From JAVBOV01 sp031550205 (GTDB lineage: Bacteria > Pseudomonadota > Alphaproteobacteria > RF32 > CAG-239), in assembly GCA_031550205.1 (NCBI GenBank), contig JAVBOV010000021.1:1-11105 (forward strand): a stretch of 11,105 nt of DNA, read 5' to 3'. This document shows, in pieces, positions 1-5,134 of this stretch. A model generated the notes under the pieces. That model was not told the origin of the DNA, did no database searches, and worked only from the letters and a program-made list of their open reading frames with translations. How positions within the stretch are numbered: position 1 is the first letter of the stretch; each line of letters opens with the position of its first letter. Position numbers and translations under genes: made by a program.

Positions 1-2
1 AC

Positions 3-188
3 ACCGGCAACATCGGCAAAGCTTATAGAAGGCACGATGAAATCGGCACGCCTCTTTGCATCACTGTTGATTTTGAAACCTTGGAACAAAGCCCTGAAAG
101 CATCACCATCCGCGACCGCGACACCATGAAGCAAATCCGCGTCAACACCGGTGAACTGACCGAATATCTGAAAAATTACTTTTTGTAG
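3..188 (+). CDS. glyQS: Glycyl-tRNA synthetase, single-chain (homodimeric) type, C-terminal fragment
   Basis: Only the last 61 codons are in the window; the gene enters from the left and stops at TAG 186-188. It charges tRNA-Gly with glycine in the cytoplasm. The visible part reads IGKAYRRHDEIGTPLCITVD, then TIRDRDTMKQIRV. These blocks typify the end of the class II anticodon-binding domain in the one-subunit GlyRS found in Gram-positives, Thermus, Bacteroidota, archaea and eukaryotes. They do not look like the beta subunit (GlyS) of the alpha2beta2 enzyme that most Proteobacteria use. The start and catalytic domain are outside the window, so the type call rests on this tail alone. The other class II synthetases sharing this anticodon-binding fold (His, Thr, Pro) do not, as I recall, carry the DEIGTP plus RDRDTM pair. 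A dispersed repeat and a terminator follow directly. Confidence 0.85.
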   Translation, partial: TGNIGKAYRRHDEIGTPLCITVDFETLEQSPESITIRDRDTMKQIRVNTGELTEYLKNYFL

Positions 189-195
189 CTTCTTT

Positions 196-252
196 CTCCC
201 TCTCCCCCTGTGGGAGAGGGTTGGGGTGAGGGGGTGGCAAGCTCATCCATAT
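196..252. repeat. Dispersed palindromic repeat, CCCTCTCC...GGGAGAGGG type, copy 1
   Basis: A perfect 9-bp inverted repeat, CCCTCTCCC (198-206) against GGGAGAGGG (212-220), is followed by a G-rich arm TTGGGGTGAGGGGG and then GCAAGCTCATCCATAT. A second copy lies at 6408-6464 with the same hairpin, G-rich arm and trailing ATCCATAT. Similar G/C-rich intergenic palindromes are common in many bacterial genomes. It sits between the GlyRS stop codon and the terminator and has no coding potential. Confidence 0.8.
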
Positions 253-283
253 AAAAAAACCGCAACATAAATTGCGGTTTTTT
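253..283. terminator. Bidirectional intrinsic terminator between converging genes
   Basis: The arms 253-265 and 272-283 pair over about 12 bp, with a core of AACCGCAA against TTGCGGTT and a 6-nt loop. There is an A-run on the left and a T-run on the right, so it can end transcription from either strand. It lies between the GlyRS gene (plus) and the minus-strand gene that ends at 288. Confidence 0.85.
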
Positions 284-287
284 CATA

Positions 288-755
288 TCAGGCCTTCGGC
301 AGTTCCAATCCCCAAAACACCGGAACGGTTCCGCCCATGCTTTCAGCAATCTTCTGATAATCTCTGCCTAAATCCTGAATAGGCAAAAAATCGGGCATTT
401 CTGCCGGCAGGTTATACAATCTGTAAGACAAATCTTCAAGCAAAACGCTCAAAAATTCCATCTTCTGAACAAGCATTTCATCCCATGCAGTCTCCTTTGC
501 AAATTCGCAAAGCTCTTTGCTCTCTTCATCAAAAGCAGCGCCCATAACTTTGTCCCACAAAGGCCCGAACATATCGGCAAAATTTTCTTCTGTTGCAAAG
601 TTTGCAATTCTCAAAAGCCTGGTCTGAAGCTCAAGCGGTGTAATTGCCTCAACAAATTCAGCTACCTTGCCTTCAATCAAATCAACAACCTTTTTGCAGT
701 TTTCTCTGGAGATATGAACGGCAAAACCAAGCCCGGTAAAATAACATTTATTCAT
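288..755 (-). CDS. Hypothetical protein, 155 aa, soluble
   Basis: I do not recognise this family. The protein has no signal peptide and no clear membrane segment. It looks mostly helical and rather acidic, for example around residues 56-120 with FATEENFADMFGPLWDKV and an acidic stretch FDEESKELCEF. The C-terminal third is rich in Pro and Gly (PAEMPDFLPIQDLG, then GGTVPVFWGLELP), suggesting a short ordered tail. The start ATG at 753-755 is the first available. No Shine-Dalgarno is visible in its A/T-only upstream stretch. The membrane-protein gene upstream (same strand) ends 22 bp before it with no terminator between, so the two are probably cotranscribed and end at the hairpin 253-283. Confidence 0.7.
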   Translation of the reverse strand: MNKCYFTGLGFAVHISRENCKKVVDLIEGKVAEFVEAITPLELQTRLLRIANFATEENFADMFGPLWDKVMGAAFDEESKELCEFAKETAWDEMLVQKMEFLSVLLEDLSYRLYNLPAEMPDFLPIQDLGRDYQKIAESMGGTVPVFWGLELPKA

Positions 756-777
756 AATTATTGTTTTTTAAATTTAA

Positions 778-1182
778 TTATTTTTGTTTTTTTGCCCTTA
801 ACATCGGTCGGCAGATAAGCAGCCACAAGGCCGCAAATCCCAGCTCTGCAAGAATAAAGCTCAATACTTTTTCTTGCGGAATCATTTGAAACAAAATGTA
901 TCCCTTTTCAAAAGACCTTAACACAAAAAATGCGCCCCAAATAACAATTACAATCAATAGTTCCCGAATTAAATATCTCTTATAATTATAATCGAATTTT
1001 TTGGAAAATATCGCATAAACAATCAAAATAGTAAAAGCTGCGCAAAGCGAGGTAAGCAGCAAAAGAACAAGGTCTAACATTTCCGGCGCTTTTTGATGAA
1101 ACATCCAGAATACAAACACAAGCAAAACAACCATTATGGAGTTCATAATGATGTCAAAATAATCAATTTTCTTCTTTTTCAT
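778..1182 (-). CDS. Hypothetical integral membrane protein, 134 aa, four predicted helices
   Basis: I do not recognise this family. After a lysine-rich start (MKKKKIDYFD) the protein shows four hydrophobic stretches at about residues 11-28, 35-59, 70-90 and 106-124, and ends in a basic tail (RAKKQK). This suggests a small inner-membrane protein with both ends in the cytoplasm. No catalytic motif is evident. The start at 1180-1182 is supported by the upstream cassette: a promoter and AU-rich leader nearly identical to that of the 271-aa gene at 1440-2255, with the same ATGAAAAAGAA opening. There is no Shine-Dalgarno. It is probably the first gene of a two-gene unit with the 155-aa protein 22 bp downstream. 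Confidence 0.75.
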   Translation of the reverse strand: MKKKKIDYFDIIMNSIMVVLLVFVFWMFHQKAPEMLDLVLLLLTSLCAAFTILIVYAIFSKKFDYNYKRYLIRELLIVIVIWGAFFVLRSFEKGYILFQMIPQEKVLSFILAELGFAALWLLICRPMLRAKKQK

Positions 1183-1252
1183 AATATAATAATTTTAAGT
1201 GAATAATAAAATTTATCGCCCCAAATATCGCACCATCTGGACAAAATGTCAA
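1183..1252 (-). promoter_or_regulatory. Promoter-leader cassette, copy A (for the membrane-protein gene)
   Basis: Read on the minus strand, it has a consensus -35 TTGACA (1247-1252), a 17-bp spacer and -10 GATATT (1224-1229). An AU-rich leader of about 35 nt without a Shine-Dalgarno follows. A 35-bp block (1218-1252) is identical to 2292-2326, and the leader motif at 1195-1207 is identical to 2268-2280. The inverted repeat GACA-AAA-TGTC (1240-1250) overlaps the -35 and could be an operator. The downstream half also fits a Bacteroidota-like AnnTTTG box, so the sigma factor is not certain. Confidence 0.75.
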
Positions 1253-1270
1253 ATCAAAAATATAGCAAAT

Positions 1271-1320
1271 GTCATCATGAGCCTTACCACCAAAATTTGG
1301 TGGTCAGGCGTGATGATCTC
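1271..1320. repeat. Long imperfect palindrome
   Basis: The arms ACCACCAAA (1286-1294) and TTTGGTGGT (1296-1304) pair. They extend outward through GCCT/AGGC (1281-1284 with 1306-1309, across one mismatch) and ATCAT/ATGAT, giving an imperfect stem of roughly 20 bp. It begins with GTCAT like other elements in this window. There is no T-run next to it, so it is a poor terminator. It lies between the terminator of the 271-aa gene and promoter copy A. Confidence 0.6.
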
Positions 1321-1361
1321 GGCAAATACTTTTAGAGTGTTCATCATTTAAATAGAATAAC

Positions 1362-1396
1362 GTCATTGCGAGGAGCACAGCGACGCGGCAATCTCA
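1362..1396. repeat. Dispersed GTCATTGCGAGG...GCAATC element, copy 1
   Basis: A short palindromic element opening with GTCATTGCGAGG and closing with GCGGCAATCTC. ATTGC (1365-1369) pairs with GCAAT (1388-1392). A relative lies at 6336-6371. Elements of this look occur between genes in many bacteria, including Rickettsiales. Both copies here sit immediately beside a transcription terminator. Confidence 0.65.
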
Positions 1397-1403
1397 TCTA
1401 TAT

Positions 1404-1441
1404 AAAAAAAAAGAGAGGGAAACTTTTCCCTCTCTTTTTTT
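1404..1441 (-). terminator. Intrinsic terminator of the 271-aa gene
   Basis: The arms GAGAGGGA (1413-1420) and TCCCTCTC (1427-1434) pair, and A and T runs on either side lengthen the stem. On the minus strand the hairpin is followed by a long U-run. It begins at the stop codon of the gene ending at 1440. It could also work on the plus strand. Confidence 0.85.
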
Positions 1442-2255
1442 AAAATTCCGCTTCGCAGCAGTTGTTCACATACTTCTTGTCTTTGGCCATCCTTTTCACA
1501 ATCTCGGCAACCTTGTCCTTTTGTTCCGGCGTTGCGTTTTCCAAAACAAAAGTCCGTTGCGAAAGTGTGAACGGGTTCGGCGCATATTCCGGATTTTTCA
1601 ATTCCTTGGTCAACTCCATGCAAATATCTTCAAACCCGGCATAATAACAAAAGTCATCAGAATAAATCAAAATATTCCGCCACCGCTGTTCCTGGAAATA
1701 TCTTTCGCAGATAATCTGGCAGCGCTGGAGCTGTGTCGCTTTTCTTTCAATTTCCATCTTCCGGTCTGCGGCATAATCCTTAATCACCGCCAAGTGCTCG
1801 GAGCAAATAAGGTGATTGTGCAGCACCATGAAACATTCGCGCTGTTCGTCAAGGCAAACTCCCTTGGCTTCCCAGTCAAATTCCATTGCTTTTCTAATCA
1901 GGCTGCTTGGACATCCGCGCTTAATCAAACGCTTCATCCCACCCTTTGCTAGCAAAGACAAAGCCACATCCCACGAGGTCGGCGGCAAATCAAGCAAGCG
2001 CAAAGTATCTTCAATCGGCGAAGACAAAATGGTTAAATCAGAGCCCCAAATCACATCATAAAAAGTTGTGTCGTTAAAACCAACAACAGCTGATCCTTCA
2101 TCAATTTTTGCTTGCCAGTCTTTTGGCAACACTGCAGGGCAGGCGTTTTTAATCTCAACCTGTTTCCAAGGAATTTCATGTTCAGTCAATAGCTGTGCAA
2201 TGCGTCTTGTTTCGCCATTATGGACGTTTAAGAAAAAATAATAATTCTTTTTCAT
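1440..2255 (-). CDS. Hypothetical protein, 271 aa, cysteine-rich, soluble
   Basis: I do not recognise this family. The protein starts MKKNYYFFLNVHNGETRRIA, has no signal peptide or membrane segment, and carries 11 cysteines (residues 39, 115, 134, 141, 151, 179, 183, 203, 212, 266, 267), including C179/C183 and a terminal CC pair. These are not spaced as a standard zinc finger. The N-terminal ~90 residues look alpha/beta (VVGFNDTTFYDVIW, then DLTILSSP). Residues 95-220 look mainly helical and the tail is basic. The start at 2253-2255 is supported by the promoter-leader cassette shared with the 778-1182 gene, which gives a leader of about 36 nt without a Shine-Dalgarno. It is a single-gene unit, with its own promoter and a terminator directly at the stop, transcribed divergently from ffh. 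Confidence 0.75.
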   Translation of the reverse strand: MKKNYYFFLNVHNGETRRIAQLLTEHEIPWKQVEIKNACPAVLPKDWQAKIDEGSAVVGFNDTTFYDVIWGSDLTILSSPIEDTLRLLDLPPTSWDVALSLLAKGGMKRLIKRGCPSSLIRKAMEFDWEAKGVCLDEQRECFMVLHNHLICSEHLAVIKDYAADRKMEIERKATQLQRCQIICERYFQEQRWRNILIYSDDFCYYAGFEDICMELTKELKNPEYAPNPFTLSQRTFVLENATPEQKDKVAEIVKRMAKDKKYVNNCCEAEF

Positions 2256-2326
2256 AATAAATAATATTTAAGTGAATAATTAAGTTTGTTAGCCCCAAAT
2301 ATCGCACCATCTGGACAAAATGTCAA
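2256..2326 (-). promoter_or_regulatory. Promoter-leader cassette, copy B (for the 271-aa gene)
   Basis: Minus strand: -35 TTGACA (2321-2326), 17-bp spacer, -10 GATATT (2298-2303), then an AU-rich leader with no Shine-Dalgarno. The block 2292-2326 is identical to 1218-1252. The inverted repeat GACA-AAA-TGTC (2314-2324) overlaps the -35. The -35 box is only 6 bp from the -35 box of the divergent ffh promoter. Confidence 0.75.
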
Positions 2327-2332
2327 TCTCTA

Positions 2333-2361
2333 TTGACTAACACACATCTGCAATCTAAAAT
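2333..2361 (+). promoter_or_regulatory. Predicted sigma-70-type promoter of ffh
   Basis: -35 TTGACT (2333-2338), 17-bp spacer, -10 TAAAAT (2356-2361). The -10 is built from the first two units of the 7-bp tandem array at 2352-2393, and the transcribed leader consists mostly of the remaining units. Inferred from box match and spacing only. Confidence 0.6.
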
Positions 2362-2393
2362 CCAAAATCCAAAATCCAAAATCTAAAATCTAA
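2352..2393. repeat. Heptanucleotide tandem array upstream of ffh (six units)
   Basis: Six in-phase 7-bp units: AATCTAA, AATCCAA three times, then AATCTAA twice. The array runs from the predicted -10 box into the ribosome-binding site: its last two A residues begin AAGAGG (2392-2397). Three other heptad arrays in the window (3952-3986, 7563-7597, 7664-7684) use ACTTTTC-like units. Confidence 0.9.
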
Positions 2394-2404
2394 GAGGTAT
2401 CGTT

Positions 2405-3748
2405 TTGTTTGATTCTTTAACCAACAGCCTTTCGGCAGTATTCTCCCGCATTACCTCCCGCGGTGTCTTAAACGAAAAAGACATTGACGAAGCCATGCGC
2501 GAGATTCGCATTGCCCTCTTAGAGGCCGATGTTTCGCTGCCCGTGGTTAAAGACTTTATCTCTAAAGTAAAAATTGAAGCCTTGGGCGAGAAGGTCATAA
2601 AATCCATCTCTCCCGGCCAAATGGTTGTCAAAATAGTTCATGATGAACTGGTCAAACTGCTTGGTGATGAGCATAAAGAATTAAATTTTGCCGCTGTTCC
2701 CCCGGCTTGCATCCTCATGGTCGGCCTGCAGGGCTCGGGCAAAACCACAACTTCCGCCAAGCTGGCCAATAAACTAAAAACCAAAAAGAAAATTTTGCTG
2801 GCATCCTTAGACATTTATCGCCCCGCCGCTCAAGAACAGCTTGAACAATTGGCCAAACAAATCGGCGTTGCCAGCCTGCCGATTATTAAAGGCGAAAAGC
2901 CGGAGGCCATCACCAAACGCGCCATATCAGAAGGCAAAAAAGGCGGATTCGACGTCATCATTTTGGACTCCGCCGGCCGCCTGCATATTGACCAAGAGCT
3001 GATGAAAGAAGTGGCCGAGGTCAAAAAAATTGCCAGCCCGACCGAGGTTCTTCTGGTTTCAGACGCCATGATGGGCCAGGAAGCCTGCAATGTGGCCAAA
3101 GCCTTCAAAGAACAAGTCGGCATCACCGGTTTGGTTTTAACCAGAATAGACGGCTCTTCCCGTGCCGGCGCCGCTCTTTCCATGAAAATGGTGGCCGATG
3201 TCCCGATTAAATATCTGGGTATAGGTGAAAAAGTTTCCGAGATTGAAGAATTTCACCCCGACCGCTTGGCCGGCCGCATCTTGGGGCAGGGCGACGTGGT
3301 AAGCTTGGTTGAAAAAACCATGGAAGCCATTGATAAAGACGAGGCCGAAGACCTTGCCAAAAAAATGATGAAAGGCAAGTTTGACTTAAATGATATGTTA
3401 AGCCAAATGCGTCAGATGAAAAAGCTTGGCAGCATCGGCAGCATCATGGGCATGATTCCGGGGCTTTCCAAATTCAAAAACCAAATTGAACAAATGGACA
3501 GCGATAATTTAATGAAACGCCAAGAAGCCATAATTTTATCCATGACCAAGGCTGAACGCCGCAACCCGGATTTAATTAAAGCCTCACGCAAAAAACGCAT
3601 CGCCGCCGGTTCCGGCGTCGAGGTGCACGAGGTCAACAAGCTCTTAAAGTCATATGAACAAATGCACACCATGATGAAGCGCATGAAAAACCCGGCTGCT
3701 ATGAAGAGCATGGCCATGCAAATGAGCAAAATGGGCGGCTTTAAATAA
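2405..3748 (+). CDS. ffh: Signal recognition particle GTPase Ffh (SRP54)
   Basis: Ffh binds SRP RNA and signal sequences of nascent membrane proteins and, with FtsY, delivers ribosomes to the inner membrane. The protein is 447 aa, a normal length. The N domain covers about residues 1-90 (MFDSLTNSLSAVF; ALLEADVSLPVVKDF). The G domain has the P-loop GLQGSGKTTT (107-116), DIYRPAAQEQL (136-146), DSAGRL (188-193) and TRIDG (246-250). A methionine-rich M domain follows (about 300-447), with GSGVEVHEVNKLL and an MMKRM end. The start is TTG at 2405, chosen because AAGAGG lies 7 nt upstream and the product then begins exactly like family members; no ATG fits. Two conserved positions differ mildly from the commonest form: Ser in DSAGR, and Arg in TRIDG, which I recall as usual in alphaproteobacteria. 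No terminator hairpin is visible after the stop. Confidence 0.97.
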   Translation: MFDSLTNSLSAVFSRITSRGVLNEKDIDEAMREIRIALLEADVSLPVVKDFISKVKIEALGEKVIKSISPGQMVVKIVHDELVKLLGDEHKELNFAAVPPACILMVGLQGSGKTTTSAKLANKLKTKKKILLASLDIYRPAAQEQLEQLAKQIGVASLPIIKGEKPEAITKRAISEGKKGGFDVIILDSAGRLHIDQELMKEVAEVKKIASPTEVLLVSDAMMGQEACNVAKAFKEQVGITGLVLTRIDGSSRAGAALSMKMVADVPIKYLGIGEKVSEIEEFHPDRLAGRILGQGDVVSLVEKTMEAIDKDEAEDLAKKMMKGKFDLNDMLSQMRQMKKLGSIGSIMGMIPGLSKFKNQIEQMDSDNLMKRQEAIILSMTKAERRNPDLIKASRKKRIAAGSGVEVHEVNKLLKSYEQMHTMMKRMKNPAAMKSMAMQMSKMGGFK

Positions 3749-3769
3749 ACTATCTTTGCCATCCTAAAC

Positions 3770-3861
3770 CTCCTCTCCTCGTCATCCTGAATCTCCTCTC
3801 CTCGTCATCCTGAATCTCCTCTCCTCGTCATCCTGAATCTCCTCTCCTCGTCATCCTGAAC
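3770..3861. repeat. Tandem array of a 23-bp unit, four copies
   Basis: Units at 3770-3792, 3793-3815 and 3816-3838 are identical. A fourth, 3839-3861, diverges at its last base, where it runs on into a longer dispersed element. Each unit is a pyrimidine-rich half (CTCCTCTCCTC) plus GTCATCCTGAAT. A degenerate half-unit (GCCATCCTAAAC) precedes it. The GTCATCCTGAA part is the left tip of the element at 3850-3935. Confidence 0.9.
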
Positions 3862-3935
3862 GCAGTGAAGGATCCACCAAGAAAAGCAGACAATGTGTTT
3901 GTTTCTCAAAGATGGTTCGACAAGCTCACCATGAC
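3850..3935. repeat. Dispersed element with GTCAT...ATGAC tips, 86 bp
   Basis: It opens with GTCATCCTGAACGCAGTGAA and closes with GGTTCGACAAGCTCACCATGAC-type sequence. The left end can fold as ATCCT...AGGAT and the right end as ATGGT...ACCAT, and the outer GTCAT and ATGAC are complementary. The same plan (two end hairpins, complementary tips) is seen at 7451-7535 with a different sequence. No open reading frame is present; it is probably a non-autonomous repeat. Confidence 0.65.
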
Positions 3936-3951
3936 AAAGATATTTTCCGCA

Positions 3952-3986
3952 ACTTTTCACTCTTCACCATTCACTTTTCACTTTAA
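3952..3986. repeat. Heptanucleotide array upstream of the rpsP promoter
   Basis: Phased 7-bp units: ACTTTTC, ACTCTTC, ACCATTC, ACTTTTC, ACTTTAA. The array ends 6 bp before the -35 box of the predicted rpsP promoter. The unit ACTTTTC recurs at 7563-7569 and inside a coding region at 7664-7677. Confidence 0.75.
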
Positions 3987-3992
3987 AACCCC

Positions 3993-4021
3993 TTGACTCT
4001 TCCTCAAAGAGCCTGTATAAC
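3993..4021 (+). promoter_or_regulatory. Predicted promoter of the rpsP-rimM-trmD-rplS operon
   Basis: -35 TTGACT (3993-3998), 17-bp spacer, -10 TATAAC (4016-4021). Transcription would start near 4028, giving a leader of about 130 nt before rpsP, long enough to hold the hairpins at 4032-4080. Confidence 0.7.
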
Positions 4022-4031
4022 CACCTCAACT

Positions 4032-4080
4032 CGTTAAAAAAGTCCACACATTTTTGGTTTTTTTAACGCTCTACGGAGCG
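4032..4080 (+). promoter_or_regulatory. Structured 5' leader of rpsP: AT hairpin and UACG-loop hairpin
   Basis: GTTAAAAAA and TTTTTTAAC form a long A/T stem (about 4033-4067). CGCTC (4067-4071) and GAGCG (4076-4080) form a 5-bp stem closed by a TACG loop, i.e. c(UACG)g of the very stable UNCG tetraloop class. The two stems abut and compete for about two bases. A weak third pairing joins ATTGTA (4093-4098) and TGCAAT (4111-4116). A role in regulation of the operon is inference; I recognise no known ribosomal-protein leader motif. Confidence 0.45.
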
Positions 4081-4159
4081 CCGCCAGCCGACATTGTATG
4101 TTCACTGGTGTGCAATAGTTTATATTAACAACTAAAAAATTTACGAAGGAAATTTTTTT

Positions 4160-4600
4160 ATGTCAGTAAAAATCAGATTATCAAGAGGCGGTTCCAAAAA
4201 GCGCCCATACTACAAAATCGTTGCCGCAGACTCAAGAGCTCCGCGCGATGGTAAGTTTATTGAAAAATTGGGCACATTCAATCCGCTTTTACCCAAAGAC
4301 CACAAAGAACGTTTGAACTTTGACCAAGACAAAGTAAAAGCTTGGATAAAGAAAGGCGCTCAGCCTTCTGAAAGATTGCAAAAAATCTTTTCTGAATTTG
4401 GCATTTGCAAAGCCCCTAGCTATGCTGCCCAAACCAAACAAACTCAGCCCAAAGCCAAGGCTCTTGCCCGCATTGAAGAAAAGAAAGCCAAAGCTGAGGC
4501 CGCTGCCGAGGCTGCAAGAGAAGCTAAAGAAGCTGCAAAAGCCGCTAAGGAAGCTGCTGCTGCCGCACCTGCTGCTGAAGAAGCTAAAACCGAGGAATAA
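4160..4600 (+). CDS. rpsP: 30S ribosomal protein bS16 with long Ala/Lys-rich tail
   Basis: bS16 is a small-subunit protein needed for 30S assembly. Residues 1 to about 85 are a standard bS16: VKIRLSRGGSKKRPYYKIVA, then DSRAPRDGKFIEKLGTFNP, and a WIKKGAQPSERLQKIF helix. Residues from about 93 to 146 are an added, low-complexity charged helix of Ala, Lys and Glu. The total of 146 aa compares with about 80-90 in E. coli; tails of this kind are known in some alphaproteobacteria. AAGGA (4146-4150) lies 9 nt before the ATG. It is first in the operon, and its stop is 3 nt before rimM. Confidence 0.97.
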   Translation: MSVKIRLSRGGSKKRPYYKIVAADSRAPRDGKFIEKLGTFNPLLPKDHKERLNFDQDKVKAWIKKGAQPSERLQKIFSEFGICKAPSYAAQTKQTQPKAKALARIEEKKAKAEAAAEAAREAKEAAKAAKEAAAAAPAAEEAKTEE

Positions 4601-4603
4601 TCA

Positions 4604-5134
4604 ATGCAAGACCGCATTTGCTTAGGCACCATCGTCGGCGTTCACGGCATTAAAGGAGAGGTAAAAGTCAAAAGCTTTACCGAATTTCCTGAAGATGTTG
4701 CTGCCTACGGAGAGCTTGAAGACAAAAGCGGCCAAAAGAAATTTAAGCTTAAAATTGTTGGTGTTTCCAAAGAATTATTAAGAGTAAAAGTAAACGATAT
4801 CAGCGACCGCACCGTGGCAGAAAGTTTAATTGGAACAGAGCTTTATGCTGACCGCAGCGTTCTTCCCGAGCTTGAAGAAGAAGAGTTTTACCACTCGGAC
4901 CTGATTGGGCTTCCGGTAAAATATGAAGACGAAGAAGTCGGCCGTTTGGCCGCCATTCACAACTTCGGCGCCGGAGATATTTTAGAGATAAAGCTGAATG
5001 CCGATAAAAAATCTTTTCTGCTGCCTTTTACCAAAAAATATGTTCCGACTATCAATATTAAAAATGGTTATATTATTGTGAGCACGCTTGAATTTGTTGA
5101 CCAAAACGCCAAGGACGAAGGGAATGAAGGTTAA
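4604..5134 (+). CDS. rimM: Ribosome maturation factor RimM
   Basis: RimM binds bS16/uS19 regions of the nascent 30S subunit and helps mature the 16S rRNA 3' domain. The 176-aa length is normal. The N-terminal domain has GVHGIKGEV (12-20), and the C-terminal PRC-barrel begins at EFYHSDLIGLPV (from 94), with NFGAGDILEI (120-129) and LLPFTKKYVP (139-148). GAGGA inside the last codons of rpsP (4592-4596) serves as its ribosome-binding site 7 nt before the ATG, so translation is likely coupled to rpsP. Its 3' end overlaps trmD by 11 bp. Confidence 0.96.
   Translation: MQDRICLGTIVGVHGIKGEVKVKSFTEFPEDVAAYGELEDKSGQKKFKLKIVGVSKELLRVKVNDISDRTVAESLIGTELYADRSVLPELEEEEFYHSDLIGLPVKYEDEEVGRLAAIHNFGAGDILEIKLNADKKSFLLPFTKKYVPTINIKNGYIIVSTLEFVDQNAKDEGNEG

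Noticed and set aside
1271..1320. Terminator for a plus- or minus-strand gene
   Set aside because: The stem is long but there is no T-run on either strand and no gene ends next to it.
1521..1952. 143-codon open frame on the plus strand
   Set aside because: It is antisense to the 271-aa gene, which has a promoter, an aligned start and a terminator. No ribosome-binding site or promoter supports the plus frame.
3770..3861. CRISPR-like array
   Set aside because: The units are directly abutting with no spacers between, so this is a plain tandem repeat.
4094..4126. Second promoter close to rpsP (TTGTAT and TATATT)
   Set aside because: The spacing is 21 bp, too long for a normal sigma-70-type promoter.
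3749..4159. SRP RNA or another small RNA gene next to ffh
   Set aside because: I looked for the conserved SRP RNA tip and found none; the region is explained by repeats, a promoter and the rpsP leader.
4398..4632. Open frames in other frames across the end of rpsP
   Set aside because: They arise from the repetitive GCT/AAG codons of the bS16 tail; neither has a start signal.
5088..5123. Upstream ATG as the trmD start
   Set aside because: It would add 12 residues unlike any TrmD and overlap rimM by 47 bp. The ATG at 5124 has a better ribosome-binding site and the family start.
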